A DNA stretch of 64,000 bases from an uncultured Parabacteroides sp. (GCF_902493135.1 NZ_CABUOD010000023.1:12036-76035); one strand, 5' to 3'. Shown: positions 8,553-18,446, numbered from the stretch's first letter. Notes: generated by a model not told the origin, from the sequence alone. Numbers and translations: made by a program.

Positions 8553-9623
8553 TTACTTCATTGGGTTGTTTGTATAGGGAGCCTGCTGCTGATATCCGTA
8601 GGGCTGCTGATAGGGCTGCTGGTAATGCTGCGGCTGTGCGGGCTGCGGTTGCTGCTGTTGGTAAACAGGCTGCTGCGGTTGTGCAGGTTGCTGATACCCC
8701 ATATTGACCGTCATGGCCTGCAACAGGCGGCTGTAGACCTGGTTCAATTCGGCCAGCTGGCGTGTCATCTTTTCCGTTTCGTTGCGGAACACGGAACTGT
8801 CGACCACGGAACCGTCGTACATTTCGCGAATGCGGTTCAGGCCGCCGTTGATATGTTCGATCGATTCGATCTGCGAGCTGATGCTCTTCAACTGTATTTC
8901 GTAGATCGTGTTCAAGCCCGAAATGTTGCGGTTCAGCATTTCCATCTGCTGCACGTAGCCGCGCGAATTCTGGTTGATGCCATCGGAATTATCCGTAATG
9001 CTCTTGTACGAGTTCAAGAGCGTGTCGGAAACGTCGGTCAGCGAGTTGGTCACCTGGCTGAAACGTTCCATGTGTTCGGACATGCCCGAAAGCTGTTCCA
9101 GATATTTCTGCGTCGCTTCCGTCAGTTCCGCCATCTTGGAGATTTGTTCGGCTGCACCGCTCAGTTTCTTGATACTGTCGGAAAGGTTTTTCGTATCTTC
9201 TTCGCTCACATCCAGGCCGAGATTACCCAATCCGGCAGCCTGTTTGCCGCCTAAGTTGAAGTTCAAACCGCCAGCGACCTCATCGTCGGCTGTGTTCTCT
9301 GGCGAATTGACCAGGCTGGACATAGGCGTATTGGCGAAATCCGGACGGTCGAGCGGATTCTTCGATTTCAAGACCGGGAACACTTCTTCCCAGTGATATT
9401 CGTTGAACGGTTTCTCAAATGCAGAGATAAAGAATACCAATGCTTCGACCGTCATGGCCACAAACAGGATCTGGTTACCATACGGCAAGTGCAACAATTT
9501 GAACAAGGCACCGATAATGACGATGGAGGCACCCCAGCTATAACAGAAATTCAGTACCCGCTTGCCTTTTTCACTGGCGAGGTACATTTCCACTCTGTTT
9601 TTATATCTTCTATATTTTCCCAT
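8553..9623 (-). CDS. gldL: Type IX secretion/gliding motor protein GldL/PorL, with Gln/Pro-rich tail
   Basis: A 356-residue inner-membrane protein with two helices near the N-terminus (about residues 28-46 and 50-68) and the GldL signature LLHLPYGNQILFVAMTVEALVFF. A cytoplasmic coiled-coil stretch occupies roughly residues 135-300. The last ~45 residues are almost only Gln, Pro and Tyr (repeats such as YQQPYQQPYGYQQQ), a low-complexity tail I do not associate with typical GldL. It works with GldM as the rotary motor of the T9SS and sits between gldK (52 bases upstream) and gldM (6 bases downstream). Confidence 0.94.
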   Translation of the reverse strand: MGKYRRYKNRVEMYLASEKGKRVLNFCYSWGASIVIIGALFKLLHLPYGNQILFVAMTVEALVFFISAFEKPFNEYHWEEVFPVLKSKNPLDRPDFANTPMSSLVNSPENTADDEVAGGLNFNLGGKQAAGLGNLGLDVSEEDTKNLSDSIKKLSGAAEQISKMAELTEATQKYLEQLSGMSEHMERFSQVTNSLTDVSDTLLNSYKSITDNSDGINQNSRGYVQQMEMLNRNISGLNTIYEIQLKSISSQIESIEHINGGLNRIREMYDGSVVDSSVFRNETEKMTRQLAELNQVYSRLLQAMTVNMGYQQPAQPQQPVYQQQQPQPAQPQHYQQPYQQPYGYQQQAPYTNNPMK

Positions 9624-9675
9624 AATATGATGTATATTCGTTAATTAGAGAGGACGGGAGAACCCTATCCCTGCG

Positions 9676-11103
9676 TTATTTTTTACCTTTTGCTCTCGAA
9701 AAACCGATTTGTGTACGGGCGCAACGGAAACCGATGTATGAACGGGTTTCGTTCTGGTATTCGAAGGTGCGCATATCCGAACGGATAAACTGTGCCACGT
9801 CTTTCCAGGAACCGCCGCGTACGACTTTCTTCTTCATTGCGTACGGGTCTTCCTTCGCGGCATTGTAGCGCAAGTCCGGATTCATGTCGCTCATCTGGCT
9901 TGGTCCGGATTCGGAATAAGAGGTCGATGTCCATTCCGCCACGTTTCCGGCCATGTCATAGAGGCCGAATTCGTTCGGGGCGAAAGAACCGACACGCGAA
10001 GTGATCAGGTGACCGTCTTCCGTATAGTTACCCTTGCCCGGCTTGAAGTTGCCTAAGAAGCAACCTTTTCCGCTCACCAGTTCATCGCCGGCCCACGGAT
10101 ATTTGTTTTCGTTCTTGCCTGTACGGGCCGCATATTCCCATTCGCCTTCGGTCGGCAGGCGGAACGGTTCGATGGCCTGTCCGCTGGGGAAGTTCAGAGA
10201 TTCCTTGAAAAGGTTCGTGCGCCATACGCAGAACGCGGTCGCCTGTTCCCAGGAAACACCTACCACAGGATAATCGTCATAGCCCGGATGCGAGAAGTAC
10301 ATACGCATATAGGGCTCGTTATAGGCATTGTTGAAGTCGTTCACCCAGCAGCTTTCGTCCGGATAGATATTCACGATGCGGGTATGAAGGAAATCCCACG
10401 GCCCGCTAAGCCGGCGCGTGATGGTTTCGTTCACGATCTCGCCTTCCTCGGTGATGTAGGCCGTATCTTTGGATATCATGATCACTTCGTTAGGATCGAC
10501 CTGGATATCGGTGTTACGCACGCGGGCTGCCGGATCCAGGTTATGTTTGCGAAGGGCTGCCGACGTATAGTCGTACCATTCGTAACGATAGACCATCTGT
10601 TTCGGGTCCAGCGTCTTTTCGCCTGTCACCGGATTTACGGTATAGACGCTTTCGATCGCCCGGACCTCGTCTTCATTGGCGCGTTTCCAGGGAATCGGGC
10701 GGCTCCAGTCCAGATGCGGGGTTACCGGTTCGCCATATTTGTCTTCGGTAATCTTAAACAGGTCGTTGCCGCCATAAGCCGGATCGGCCAGGCGTTCGCG
10801 GATAATGGAATCGCGCACCCAATACACGAACTGGCGGTATTTGGCATTCGTCACCTCTGTCTCGTCCATCCAGAAAGCATCGAAAGAGACGCCTTTCGTT
10901 TCCGGATTGATCCCCCACAAGGAATCCTTATCAGCGGGTCCCATCTCGAATGAGCCTCTTTTGATCAGAACCATCCCGTAAGGGGCAGGTTCGTTAAACG
11001 CAACCGAGCGTACCCCCGTCACTTCGCCCCCGCCACCGGAAAGGGTTTTGCCACATGAGGTAAACAGGGCTACTGCCGCAAGTACTAACAATACTTTTTT
11101 CAT
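9676..11103 (-). CDS. gldK: Type IX secretion lipoprotein GldK/PorK
   Basis: A 475-residue lipoprotein (signal MKKVLLVLAAVALFTSC) whose body is a formylglycine-generating-enzyme/sulfatase-modifying-factor fold, as in all GldK/PorK proteins. Visible fold landmarks are MGPADKDS and FWMDETEVTNAKYRQFVYW near the start, then RLPTEGEWEYAAR, NEFGLYDMAGNVAEWT and VVRGGSWKD, ending IGFRCAR. In the T9SS this fold is structural: GldK forms the outer-membrane-linked ring with GldN. Its start is 3 bases after the porP stop, showing one transcript. Confidence 0.95.
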   Translation of the reverse strand: MKKVLLVLAAVALFTSCGKTLSGGGGEVTGVRSVAFNEPAPYGMVLIKRGSFEMGPADKDSLWGINPETKGVSFDAFWMDETEVTNAKYRQFVYWVRDSIIRERLADPAYGGNDLFKITEDKYGEPVTPHLDWSRPIPWKRANEDEVRAIESVYTVNPVTGEKTLDPKQMVYRYEWYDYTSAALRKHNLDPAARVRNTDIQVDPNEVIMISKDTAYITEEGEIVNETITRRLSGPWDFLHTRIVNIYPDESCWVNDFNNAYNEPYMRMYFSHPGYDDYPVVGVSWEQATAFCVWRTNLFKESLNFPSGQAIEPFRLPTEGEWEYAARTGKNENKYPWAGDELVSGKGCFLGNFKPGKGNYTEDGHLITSRVGSFAPNEFGLYDMAGNVAEWTSTSYSESGPSQMSDMNPDLRYNAAKEDPYAMKKKVVRGGSWKDVAQFIRSDMRTFEYQNETRSYIGFRCARTQIGFSRAKGKK

Positions 11104-11106
11104 ATA

Positions 11107-12057
11107 CTATAATATACGTACACTTTTGTGTCTATTCTTTCCTGACTTCGATTTTTTCAACTTCAACTTGTAGCTCACTACCAGCTCGTGGCTTCCACTC
11201 GTGGCTTTCAAGATGGGTATGGTAGAGATCGGAAAATCATACGCATATCCTACCTGGAAACTCCCGATCTTGGCTCCTAACAACAGGATCAGCGACTCAT
11301 TCACACGCCAGGAAAAACCTCCGTTAAACATCTTATTATAAAACAGCCGGGCCGTTATGTCCGCCTGAAAACTCTGCATGTCTGTTTTCAAGAATACAGA
11401 CGGCTGTAATTCATACAACGGGTTCCGAAACTGAATATTGTATCCGGCTATCAAATTATATGTACTGGCAAGATACATGGAAGAATAATCGTCCAATGAG
11501 ATCTCTGTCTTGTTTAAGTGCGTGACGCCCAAACCGGCATAGAGATTCTTGCGTTGATAGTAAAGTCCGGCATTCATGTCGAAGCCCATTCCGCTTGTCT
11601 GCGTCTGTGGAATCGCCTGGTCTTCCTGTTGATGGAACTGGCTGGTCGGATAAAAGACCTTTTCTCCGTCGAACGACTGGTTTACCACTCCGAACTGCAT
11701 TCCGATACTGAGCGTGCCGCCAAACAGTTTCTGCTTATAGGCATATTGCAAATTGACATGTGTATTGACGAAAAGCCCGATCCCTTCGGTAAAGACGACC
11801 AGCCCGACGCCATGATTGGTTTTCCCGATCTTCAGCGGCATATCCGCATTGATGAAGAAGGAAGTCGGCGCCCCGTCGATCCCGACATATTGCAAACGGG
11901 ACAGCGCCAACATATTCAAATCTCCCGCAACACCCGCATACGCCGGATTATAATAACTCAATGCCATGAAATACTGGCTCAGCTGCGAGTCGTATTGCGC
12001 CCGCGCTCCCGTGAGGCCGGTTACCAAAAGGATAATAAGCAGGAGATATTTGTTCAT
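11107..12057 (-). CDS. porP: PorP/SprF family type IX secretion outer-membrane protein
   Basis: A 316-residue protein with a signal peptide (MNKYLLLIILLVTGLTGARA) followed by the PorP/SprF pattern QYDSQLSQYFMALSYYNPAYAG. The rest alternates aromatic and small residues as in an outer-membrane beta-barrel. It ends with a basic tail (KLKLKKSKSGKNRHKSVRIL). It is the first gene of the porP-gldKLMN operon, an order shared with P. gingivalis-type systems. PorP proteins associate with the GldK/GldN ring or anchor exported adhesins; the exact role here is not shown. Confidence 0.92.
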   Translation of the reverse strand: MNKYLLLIILLVTGLTGARAQYDSQLSQYFMALSYYNPAYAGVAGDLNMLALSRLQYVGIDGAPTSFFINADMPLKIGKTNHGVGLVVFTEGIGLFVNTHVNLQYAYKQKLFGGTLSIGMQFGVVNQSFDGEKVFYPTSQFHQQEDQAIPQTQTSGMGFDMNAGLYYQRKNLYAGLGVTHLNKTEISLDDYSSMYLASTYNLIAGYNIQFRNPLYELQPSVFLKTDMQSFQADITARLFYNKMFNGGFSWRVNESLILLLGAKIGSFQVGYAYDFPISTIPILKATSGSHELVVSYKLKLKKSKSGKNRHKSVRIL

Positions 12058-12102
12058 ATATCAAGAAACGGAATAAATCCGAATAAATTGTATAAAAAGC
12101 AA

Positions 12103-12135
12103 ACGAGGCGGCGGGACATAGCCCTGCCACCTCGT
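12103..12135 (-). terminator. Intrinsic terminator after the DUF2795 gene
   Basis: ACGAGG...CCTCGT with further paired G/C bases inside forms a stem. On the minus strand it is followed by TTGCTTTTT. It separates the DUF2795 gene from the T9SS operon. Confidence 0.6.
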
Positions 12136-12168
12136 TATTATTTCATGCCTGTACGTTTTTATCGCACA

Positions 12169-12399
12169 TTAATATTCTTCTTCGTTGAAGAAAAAGTCTT
12201 CTTTACTTGGATAGTCGGGCCAGATATCTTCCATGCATTCATAAATCTCGCCTTCGTCTTCCATTTCCTGCAAATTCTCAATCACTTCCAGTGGCGCACC
12301 AGAACGTTGTGCATAGTCAATCAATTCATCCTTGGTTGCAGGCCAGGGTGCGTCTTCCAGTTTTGAAGCTAACTCTAATGTCCAATACATAGCTGTCAA
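12169..12399 (-). CDS. Small acidic DUF2795-family protein
   Basis: A 76-residue acidic protein (MTAMYWTLELASKLEDAPWPATKDELIDYA then SGAPLEVIENLQEMEDEGEIYECMEDIWPDYP) with the DUF2795 pattern of a hydrophobic start, PATKDELIDYA, and GAP(L)EVIENL. The C-terminus is rich in Glu, Asp and Phe. It has no signal peptide and its function is unknown. It appears to stand alone: a terminator follows it, and the adenosyltransferase gene on the same strand ends 64 bases upstream of its start. Confidence 0.8.
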   Translation of the reverse strand: MTAMYWTLELASKLEDAPWPATKDELIDYAQRSGAPLEVIENLQEMEDEGEIYECMEDIWPDYPSKEDFFFNEEEY

Positions 12400-12463
12400 G
12401 TATTAATAACCACCTTGCGGCGGTCGGGTTCTCAAATTTTCCGCAAAAATAAGACAATATTCT

Positions 12464-13027
12464 TTAGATGCAAGTATAATCCCAGATAATTTCTTTGCCA
12501 TTATTCCGTATGCATTCCTTACGTGCCAGAACAAACAGATAATCAGACAGTCTGTTCATGAAAACCAGGACAGGCTCTTCAACGGGGATCGTCTCCGCCA
12601 AACGGTAGATCTGTCGTTCGGCACGCCGGCAGATCGTCCGGCACACATGCGCCAAAGAGGCCGAACGGCTTCCTCCCGGCAAAACGAAGTTGCGCATCTT
12701 GGGCAATTCGTTATCCAGGCGGTCTATTTCCCTTTCGATACGGGTGATCGTTTCCGGCATCACCTTGCTTTCTACTTTCAGTTCCGTGTTTTCCTGGTCG
12801 GTCGCCAGGTAGGAACCGATCGTGAACAACTTATGCTGGACAAACAGCAGGAAATCTTGATCCGCTTTCTCTTCGAGCGAAGTGATCAACAACCCGATAA
12901 ACGAGTTCAGCTCGTCGACCGTACCATAACTCTCGATGCGTTGGTGCGCTTTCGACACCCGTTCGCCGCCAACCAGGGAAGTAGTTCCCTTGTCGCCGGT
13001 CCCTGTGTATATAATGCTCTTTTTCAT
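12464..13027 (-). CDS. pduO: Cob(I)yrinic acid a,c-diamide adenosyltransferase, PduO type
   Basis: I use the ATG at 13027 (MKKSIIYTGTGDKGTTSLVGG), because the PduO-type ATP-binding motif YTGTGDKGTT must lie at the N-terminus; a longer in-frame start at 13123 adds a meaningless leader. The 187-residue product also has ESYGTVDELNSFIG and FVLPGGSRSASLAHVCRTICRRAER, both family signatures. It transfers adenosyl from ATP to Co(I) corrinoid to make adenosylcobalamin, used for example by methylmalonyl-CoA mutase. No cobalamin riboswitch is visible in the 200 bases upstream. Confidence 0.92.
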   Translation of the reverse strand: MKKSIIYTGTGDKGTTSLVGGERVSKAHQRIESYGTVDELNSFIGLLITSLEEKADQDFLLFVQHKLFTIGSYLATDQENTELKVESKVMPETITRIEREIDRLDNELPKMRNFVLPGGSRSASLAHVCRTICRRAERQIYRLAETIPVEEPVLVFMNRLSDYLFVLARKECIRNNGKEIIWDYTCI

Positions 13028-13231
13028 ATGACAATAACTTATCGTTTTATTATATAATCGCACATCCTTGCCGGATGTTGCAAAAAGGAGTACAATATTC
13101 GTCAGATTCCGGGATTTGTGCAAGGATTCGGATTATTTATTTTGATGGAAAAAGCGAATTGTCAGGTTTAACATGTTATTCCGATTGATGGATATATCTG
13201 TATTACATTTCGCTTGTATCCGGATAAAAAG

Positions 13232-14023
13232 TCAGAAATAAACAATATAATCCCTCTTATGCAGCCTCTTGTTGAAAAACACGATTCCCATTGAATACAG
13301 GTCGATCGTCACCGTTACTTCGGGATGGGCGCATACTTCCTGCCAGAACTCGCGCATCTTGCGGCTGGCTTTGATACCTTCGAAGACAAAGACCGTATCG
13401 CCGTGCACATGTTTCAGACAGGTTTCAAACAGCCAGCTATTGTTTTGCTGCTCATAGAGGGTATTGAAAAAGACAAAATCGAGTCGCTCCATGTCTTTCA
13501 AGGCTTTCGGTAGTAAGTCCTTATATTCTCCGACACGAAGGTCGACCGGGTTACGGGCGGCTTTGTCGAAAGCGATACGGGCGATGGAGGCAAACTCCGG
13601 GACGTTTTCCAGCGCGATACATTTCAGATCGGATGCATATGAAGTCAGATACAAGGTAGACAGGCCCATAGAGGGGCCAATCTGAAGGATATGCTTCGAT
13701 TTGAAATAGTTGGCAAGACGAAAAAGCAAGGCGCCGTGCTTGGGACGGATCGCTTCGCGTTCGACAATCCGGCCGATCGTGCGGCGACGCATCTTCCCCT
13801 TTTGCCGGCGGTCGGGATAAGTGATCTCGCCATTCTGGAAAAGCAGCTGCTTACGGATCAGTTCGATGTCATAGAAGCTATAGTATTGGCAACGCTCCTC
13901 GATCACTTTCGTGATCAGGTTGAAAACGAAGGGGGAGTGAACCCCGAAGCCTTTGCGGTAACGGATGCCCCGGTATAAAAGTACGCCTTTTCTTAGTGTA
14001 TTAGCTTTGGGAATGATCTGCAT
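13232..14023 (-). CDS. Class I SAM-dependent methyltransferase (putative)
   Basis: A 263-residue soluble protein. Around residues 105-150 it has a Rossmann-type SAM-binding pattern (KHILQIGPSMGLSTLYLTSYA, then KCIALENVPEFASIARIAF), where the acidic residue after strand two is Glu. Later, RLDFVFFNTLYEQQNNSWLFE resembles the O-methyltransferase stretch after motif III. Near the N-terminus, RKGFGVHSPFVFNLITKVIEE is a conserved Bacteroidales feature. Substrate is unknown. It starts 19 bases after the TolC gene on the same strand and could be the last gene of the efflux operon, though a functional link is not evident. Confidence 0.7.
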   Translation of the reverse strand: MQIIPKANTLRKGVLLYRGIRYRKGFGVHSPFVFNLITKVIEERCQYYSFYDIELIRKQLLFQNGEITYPDRRQKGKMRRRTIGRIVEREAIRPKHGALLFRLANYFKSKHILQIGPSMGLSTLYLTSYASDLKCIALENVPEFASIARIAFDKAARNPVDLRVGEYKDLLPKALKDMERLDFVFFNTLYEQQNNSWLFETCLKHVHGDTVFVFEGIKASRKMREFWQEVCAHPEVTVTIDLYSMGIVFFNKRLHKRDYIVYF

Positions 14024-14042
14024 ATCCTAACTTTTTATTGTT

Positions 14043-15368
14043 TTAATCATGAAACATGTCCATGATTTTTCCGCTAAGCTGCAAAAGGGATATTTCGCAT
14101 ATCTTGGTGGAATATTCGGCGATGGACTGGCGCTCTTCTGCTTCCAGCAGGCTGTTCTGGGCTTCACGCAGTTCGATACCGGACAGGTCACCCAGTTTAT
14201 AGCGGTCGATCGCAATCCGGTAATTCTCCTGTGCCGCGACCAAATTCTCTTTTTCCAGGCTCCATAAATCCAGGTTGTTGCGATAGGCCATCCAGAAATT
14301 GCTCATATCGGCCCGCAGCCCCAGTTCCAGTTCCTGCATACGTAATTCCTGGTTCTGAATCTGTATCCGCGCATTCCGCTGTTCGCGTTTGCGGTTGAAA
14401 CCGTCGAACACGTTGATGCCGACCGTCACCCCGTAATTGAGTCCGAGGCGGCGCTGGAGGTCGGTCGTTCCCACCTCGTACCAGTTCGTCGTATAGCCGT
14501 ATCCGGCATTCAACTTGACATACGGGTAGTTACGGCTTTTTATCTTTTTATAGTCCAGTTCGGAAATCACCTGGTTCTTCTTGGCGATCAGCAGAGATGA
14601 ATTGGAGGCAAGCGTGCTCTTCCAGAGTTCCACCTCGTCTAAGAACGGGTTGGGGGTAATCAGGGAGTCTTTGATCCGTATCTGTTCCTCTACATCTTCC
14701 AAAGCCATCAGCCGGTTCAGGCGGATACGGGAAGTATGCACTTGTTCCAACTGGTTCAGGACATTCGAACTGTCGGCATTGAAGTCGACCTGTGCCTGCT
14801 GGAGGTCCAGGCGGGACATCGAGCCGATATAATACCGCTCTTCCACGATGCGCAGGCGTTCGCGGGACAGTTCGAGCGTGGAACGGAGGTTGCGCAGGCG
14901 GATCTTCTGGCGGATCAGGTTGTAGTATTCGCTCGAAAGGTCGGCAACGAAGTCCTCGATCGTCAGGCGGGTGTTCAGTTCGCCTAAGTTCTGCAATTCT
15001 CTGAGTTTGTCGTAAGTGGCCTGTATGCCCAATCCGTCGAAGACGGTCCAGTTCACGTTCAGGCCGATATCTGCCGTCTCGTTGTTGACACCGTTCGTTT
15101 TCTCGGTCGTTCCGTCGGACAACTTATTATTGGTATCGGTAAGCGTCCCGCTGAAACCGCCGCTCAGATCGACTGTCGGCAAATAGCCGGCATTGCCGGG
15201 GGTCGCATTGTTCGCGCTGACCTGTTGTTCGTTGCGGATGATGCGGATGGAGTAATTATGCTCCAATCCGGTCCGGATGCAGTCGTCCAGGCTGAATACC
15301 CGTTGCGCACCGGCCGGAACGACCGCAAATGCTATACATATTAATAAAAGAAACCTCTTCATCCTCAA
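14043..15368 (-). CDS. TolC-family outer-membrane efflux protein
   Basis: A 441-residue protein with a signal peptide (MRMKRFLLLICIAFAVVPAGAQ) and the two-repeat outer-membrane efflux-protein pattern: FSLDDCIRTGLEHNYSIRI at the start, and long amphipathic helices around residues 150-230 and 340-420 (YKLGDLSGIELREAQNSLLEAEERQS). TolC proteins form the trimeric channel-tunnel of tripartite exporters. It is the third gene of the adaptor-RND-TolC operon, 33 bases after the RND gene. The exported compound cannot be told from sequence. Confidence 0.92.
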   Translation of the reverse strand: MRMKRFLLLICIAFAVVPAGAQRVFSLDDCIRTGLEHNYSIRIIRNEQQVSANNATPGNAGYLPTVDLSGGFSGTLTDTNNKLSDGTTEKTNGVNNETADIGLNVNWTVFDGLGIQATYDKLRELQNLGELNTRLTIEDFVADLSSEYYNLIRQKIRLRNLRSTLELSRERLRIVEERYYIGSMSRLDLQQAQVDFNADSSNVLNQLEQVHTSRIRLNRLMALEDVEEQIRIKDSLITPNPFLDEVELWKSTLASNSSLLIAKKNQVISELDYKKIKSRNYPYVKLNAGYGYTTNWYEVGTTDLQRRLGLNYGVTVGINVFDGFNRKREQRNARIQIQNQELRMQELELGLRADMSNFWMAYRNNLDLWSLEKENLVAAQENYRIAIDRYKLGDLSGIELREAQNSLLEAEERQSIAEYSTKICEISLLQLSGKIMDMFHD

Positions 15369-15401
15369 TCGCCTTATTTTTTAATTCTTAATTCTTAATT
15401 T

Positions 15402-18400
15402 TTAATTTTTAATTTTCGATTGCCTGTCCGTCGAGATAAAGCTATACATCGCCGGGACGATGAACAACGTCAGGAATGTCGAAACGATCATACCGCCCAC
15501 TACGGCGATACCCATCGCAATGCGTCCCTGTGCCCCTTCGCCCGATGCATATACCAGCGGAACCAGTCCGAGGATCGTTGAAATACTGGTCATTAGGATC
15601 GGACGCAGGCGCTGCGTGGCAGCCGAACGGATCGCTTCCGCCATTTTTTGGCCGGCTTCCTGGCGCTGATTGGCAAACTCCACGATCAGGATACCGTTCT
15701 TCGCCACCAGGCCGATCAGCATGATGATACCGATCTGGCTGAATATATTCATGGTCACACCCGAATAACTCATAAAGATCAACGCCCCCGCGATAGCCAA
15801 CGGAACCGTGAACATCACGACCAACGGGTCTTTGAAACTCTCGAACTGCGCCGCTAAGACCAGATAGATCATAAACAGCGCCAGGATCATGGCAAACATC
15901 AGGCTGGACGAGCTTTCGCGGAACTCTTTCGATTCGCCCGACAGAGCCGTACGGAAACTGTTGTCCAACGTTTCCGCGGCGATACGGTCCATCTCGTCCA
16001 GGCCGTCGCCGATCGTATAACCTTTGTTGAGGCCGCTGGAAACCGTCGCCGACACAAAGCGGTTGTAACGGTACAGCTGGGGCGGCGCGACGTCCTCTTT
16101 CAACGTGACGAGGTTATCCAGCTGGATCATCTCCCCGGCATCGCTGCGGACATAAATGGATTTCAAGTCCAACGGCGTGTTGCGTTGCTGGCGGTTGATC
16201 TCACCCAATATCTGATACTGTTTCCCGTTCATGTAGAAATATCCCATACGCTGGCCGCTCAACGCGTACTGCAACGTCTGTGCGATCGTACGGGTGCTGA
16301 CGCCCAATGAGGAAGCCTTGTCGCGGTTGATCTCGATACGGGCTTCAGGCTTTGTAAACTTCAGGTTCACGTCCGCCATCTGGAACACCGGGCTTTCGTT
16401 CACTTTCTGCATGAAAGCGGGCAGAAACTCTTGCAGTTTCTCCAGGCTTGTCGCCTGCAAGACATACTGCACAGGCATTCCCCCGCGACGTCCGCCGAAA
16501 GTGGACTGTTGCTGGACGAAAGCACGTGCTTCCGTCTTGCCGCGCACATGTTTGGAGAGGACATCGGCGATCTCCATCTGCGAACGTTCACGTTCCTTGA
16601 TGTCGGGAAGCAGAACGGTTATGAATCCCATGCTGTTATTCGCGCGTACTGTCAAGGCCTGTCGCTCCGGAGCCAACGTGTCCGCCATCGCTGCAATCTG
16701 ATCCGTGAAATTACGGATAAACTCGAAGGTAGCACCTTCCTGGGCCGATATGCGGATAGAGATGGAAGAACGGTCTTCTAACGGGGACAGTTCGGTACGG
16801 ATGGTCCGCCAGAAATAGCCGATGGAGCCGAACAAGATCGCGACAACCGGTATGGACCACCACTTATGGTCCAGGAATGCATTCAGGGATTTTGCATAGA
16901 TCGTATTCATGCCTTCGAAGAAAGGTTCGGTCTTCACATACAACCATCCTTTGCTTTCACGTTTCTTCAATAGTTTAGTCGCCAGCATCGGCGTAAAAGT
17001 CAACGCTACAAAAGAAGAAATCGTCACCGAACCGGCGATCACAATGCTGAATTCCTTGAACAAACGCCCTGTCATCCCTTCCATAAAGACAATCGGAAGG
17101 AATACGGACACCAATGTCACCGTCGTAGACACGACGGCGAAGAAGATCTCTTTCGACCCCTCTATACCCGCCTCTTTCGGTTCCATTCCCTGCTCGATGC
17201 GGACATAGATGTTTTCCGCCATCACAATCGCATCATCCACCACCAATCCGACCGAAAGCACTACCGCCAACATCGTCAGCACATTGATGGAGAAGCCGGA
17301 GATATACATCACGAAGAAAGCTCCCACGAGCGACACCGGAATTACCACCACCGGGACCATCGTCACACGCCAGTCGCGGAGGAACAGGAAGATGATCAAC
17401 ACGACAAGCAGGAAAGCCACATAAATGGTCTCTTCCACCTCCTTGATCGAGGCACGGATAAAACGGGTATTATCGTACACCATCTCGACTGTCACGTCTT
17501 CCGGCAAGTCTTTCTTCAGTTGCTCGATACGCTTGTAGGCCTCATCGGCAATCTCGATCTGGTTAGCACCCGGCTGCGGAATGATGACGTCGATGACCAT
17601 CGGTTCGCCGTTCTTGCGCATCACACTTCGCAAATCCTCCGGACTCACCTCGGCGCGTCCTACGTCTTGGAAACGGATGATGTTTGCGCCGTCCCGTTTG
17701 ATAATCAAATCATTGAACTCTGTTGCCGTGTGCATCAGTCCTAACGTACGGATAGACAAATCGATCGTATTTCCTTCGATACTGCCGGAAGGAAGTTCCA
17801 CGTTCTCGGCATCCACCGCGTTCTTCACATCCAAGGGAGTAACGCCATAACCGGCCATCTTGATCGGATCGAGCCACAAACGCATGGAGTAGCGCTTCTG
17901 TCCCCAGATATCCACGCCACTCACGTTCGGAATGGTCTGAAGCCGCTCCTTCACCGTCAGTTCGGCAATCTCGCTCAGCTCCATCAACGAACGCTTGCTG
18001 CTTCGGATACCGATCTGCATGATCGGGGTCGCGTCGGCATCCGCCTTCGACACGGTCGGAGGGTCACAGTCGCGAGGCAGATACCGCTGGGCACGCGAAA
18101 CCTTGTCGCGCACGTCGTTTGCCGCCGTTTCCAGATCGACGGACAGTTCGAACTCTACCGTAATACGGCAACTTCCCTGGCTGCTGACGCTGCTTAATGA
18201 ACGAATCCCCGGAATACCGTTGATATTCTGTTCGAGCGGTTCCGTAATCTGGTTCATGATTACCTCGGCATTGGCACCCGGATAAGATACGTTCACCGAA
18301 ATAATCGGATTGTCCACGCTCGGAAACTCACGAACCCCCAGGAATTTATAGCCGATCATCCCGAACAACAGGAGGATCAGCATCATCACGGTCGACAGTA

Positions 18401-18437
18401 CCGGCCTTTTTATACTTATTTCAGAAATATTCGCCAT
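15402..18437 (-). CDS. RND (HAE1-type) efflux transporter permease
   Basis: A 1011-residue inner-membrane pump. It shows the RND layout: a first helix (SIKRPVLSTVMMLILLLFGMIGYKFLGVREFPSVD), a large periplasmic loop, helices 2-6 with the proton-relay aspartate pair VGLVVDDAIVMAENIYVRI, a second periplasmic loop, and a last helix group (KNGILIVEFANQ, then GMIVSTFLTLFIVPAMYS). These features place it with AcrB/MexB-like HAE1 pumps that export drugs, bile-acid-type amphiphiles or lipids using proton flow. It is flanked by its adaptor (9 bases upstream) and TolC partner. Confidence 0.95.
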   Translation of the reverse strand: MANISEISIKRPVLSTVMMLILLLFGMIGYKFLGVREFPSVDNPIISVNVSYPGANAEVIMNQITEPLEQNINGIPGIRSLSSVSSQGSCRITVEFELSVDLETAANDVRDKVSRAQRYLPRDCDPPTVSKADADATPIMQIGIRSSKRSLMELSEIAELTVKERLQTIPNVSGVDIWGQKRYSMRLWLDPIKMAGYGVTPLDVKNAVDAENVELPSGSIEGNTIDLSIRTLGLMHTATEFNDLIIKRDGANIIRFQDVGRAEVSPEDLRSVMRKNGEPMVIDVIIPQPGANQIEIADEAYKRIEQLKKDLPEDVTVEMVYDNTRFIRASIKEVEETIYVAFLLVVLIIFLFLRDWRVTMVPVVVIPVSLVGAFFVMYISGFSINVLTMLAVVLSVGLVVDDAIVMAENIYVRIEQGMEPKEAGIEGSKEIFFAVVSTTVTLVSVFLPIVFMEGMTGRLFKEFSIVIAGSVTISSFVALTFTPMLATKLLKKRESKGWLYVKTEPFFEGMNTIYAKSLNAFLDHKWWSIPVVAILFGSIGYFWRTIRTELSPLEDRSSISIRISAQEGATFEFIRNFTDQIAAMADTLAPERQALTVRANNSMGFITVLLPDIKERERSQMEIADVLSKHVRGKTEARAFVQQQSTFGGRRGGMPVQYVLQATSLEKLQEFLPAFMQKVNESPVFQMADVNLKFTKPEARIEINRDKASSLGVSTRTIAQTLQYALSGQRMGYFYMNGKQYQILGEINRQQRNTPLDLKSIYVRSDAGEMIQLDNLVTLKEDVAPPQLYRYNRFVSATVSSGLNKGYTIGDGLDEMDRIAAETLDNSFRTALSGESKEFRESSSSLMFAMILALFMIYLVLAAQFESFKDPLVVMFTVPLAIAGALIFMSYSGVTMNIFSQIGIIMLIGLVAKNGILIVEFANQRQEAGQKMAEAIRSAATQRLRPILMTSISTILGLVPLVYASGEGAQGRIAMGIAVVGGMIVSTFLTLFIVPAMYSFISTDRQSKIKN

Positions 18438-18446
18438 ACTGCTTCG

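Noticed and set aside
12464..13231. Cobalamin riboswitch upstream of the adenosyltransferase
   Set aside because: I could not find the B12-box or enough room for the conserved core in the 200 bases upstream.
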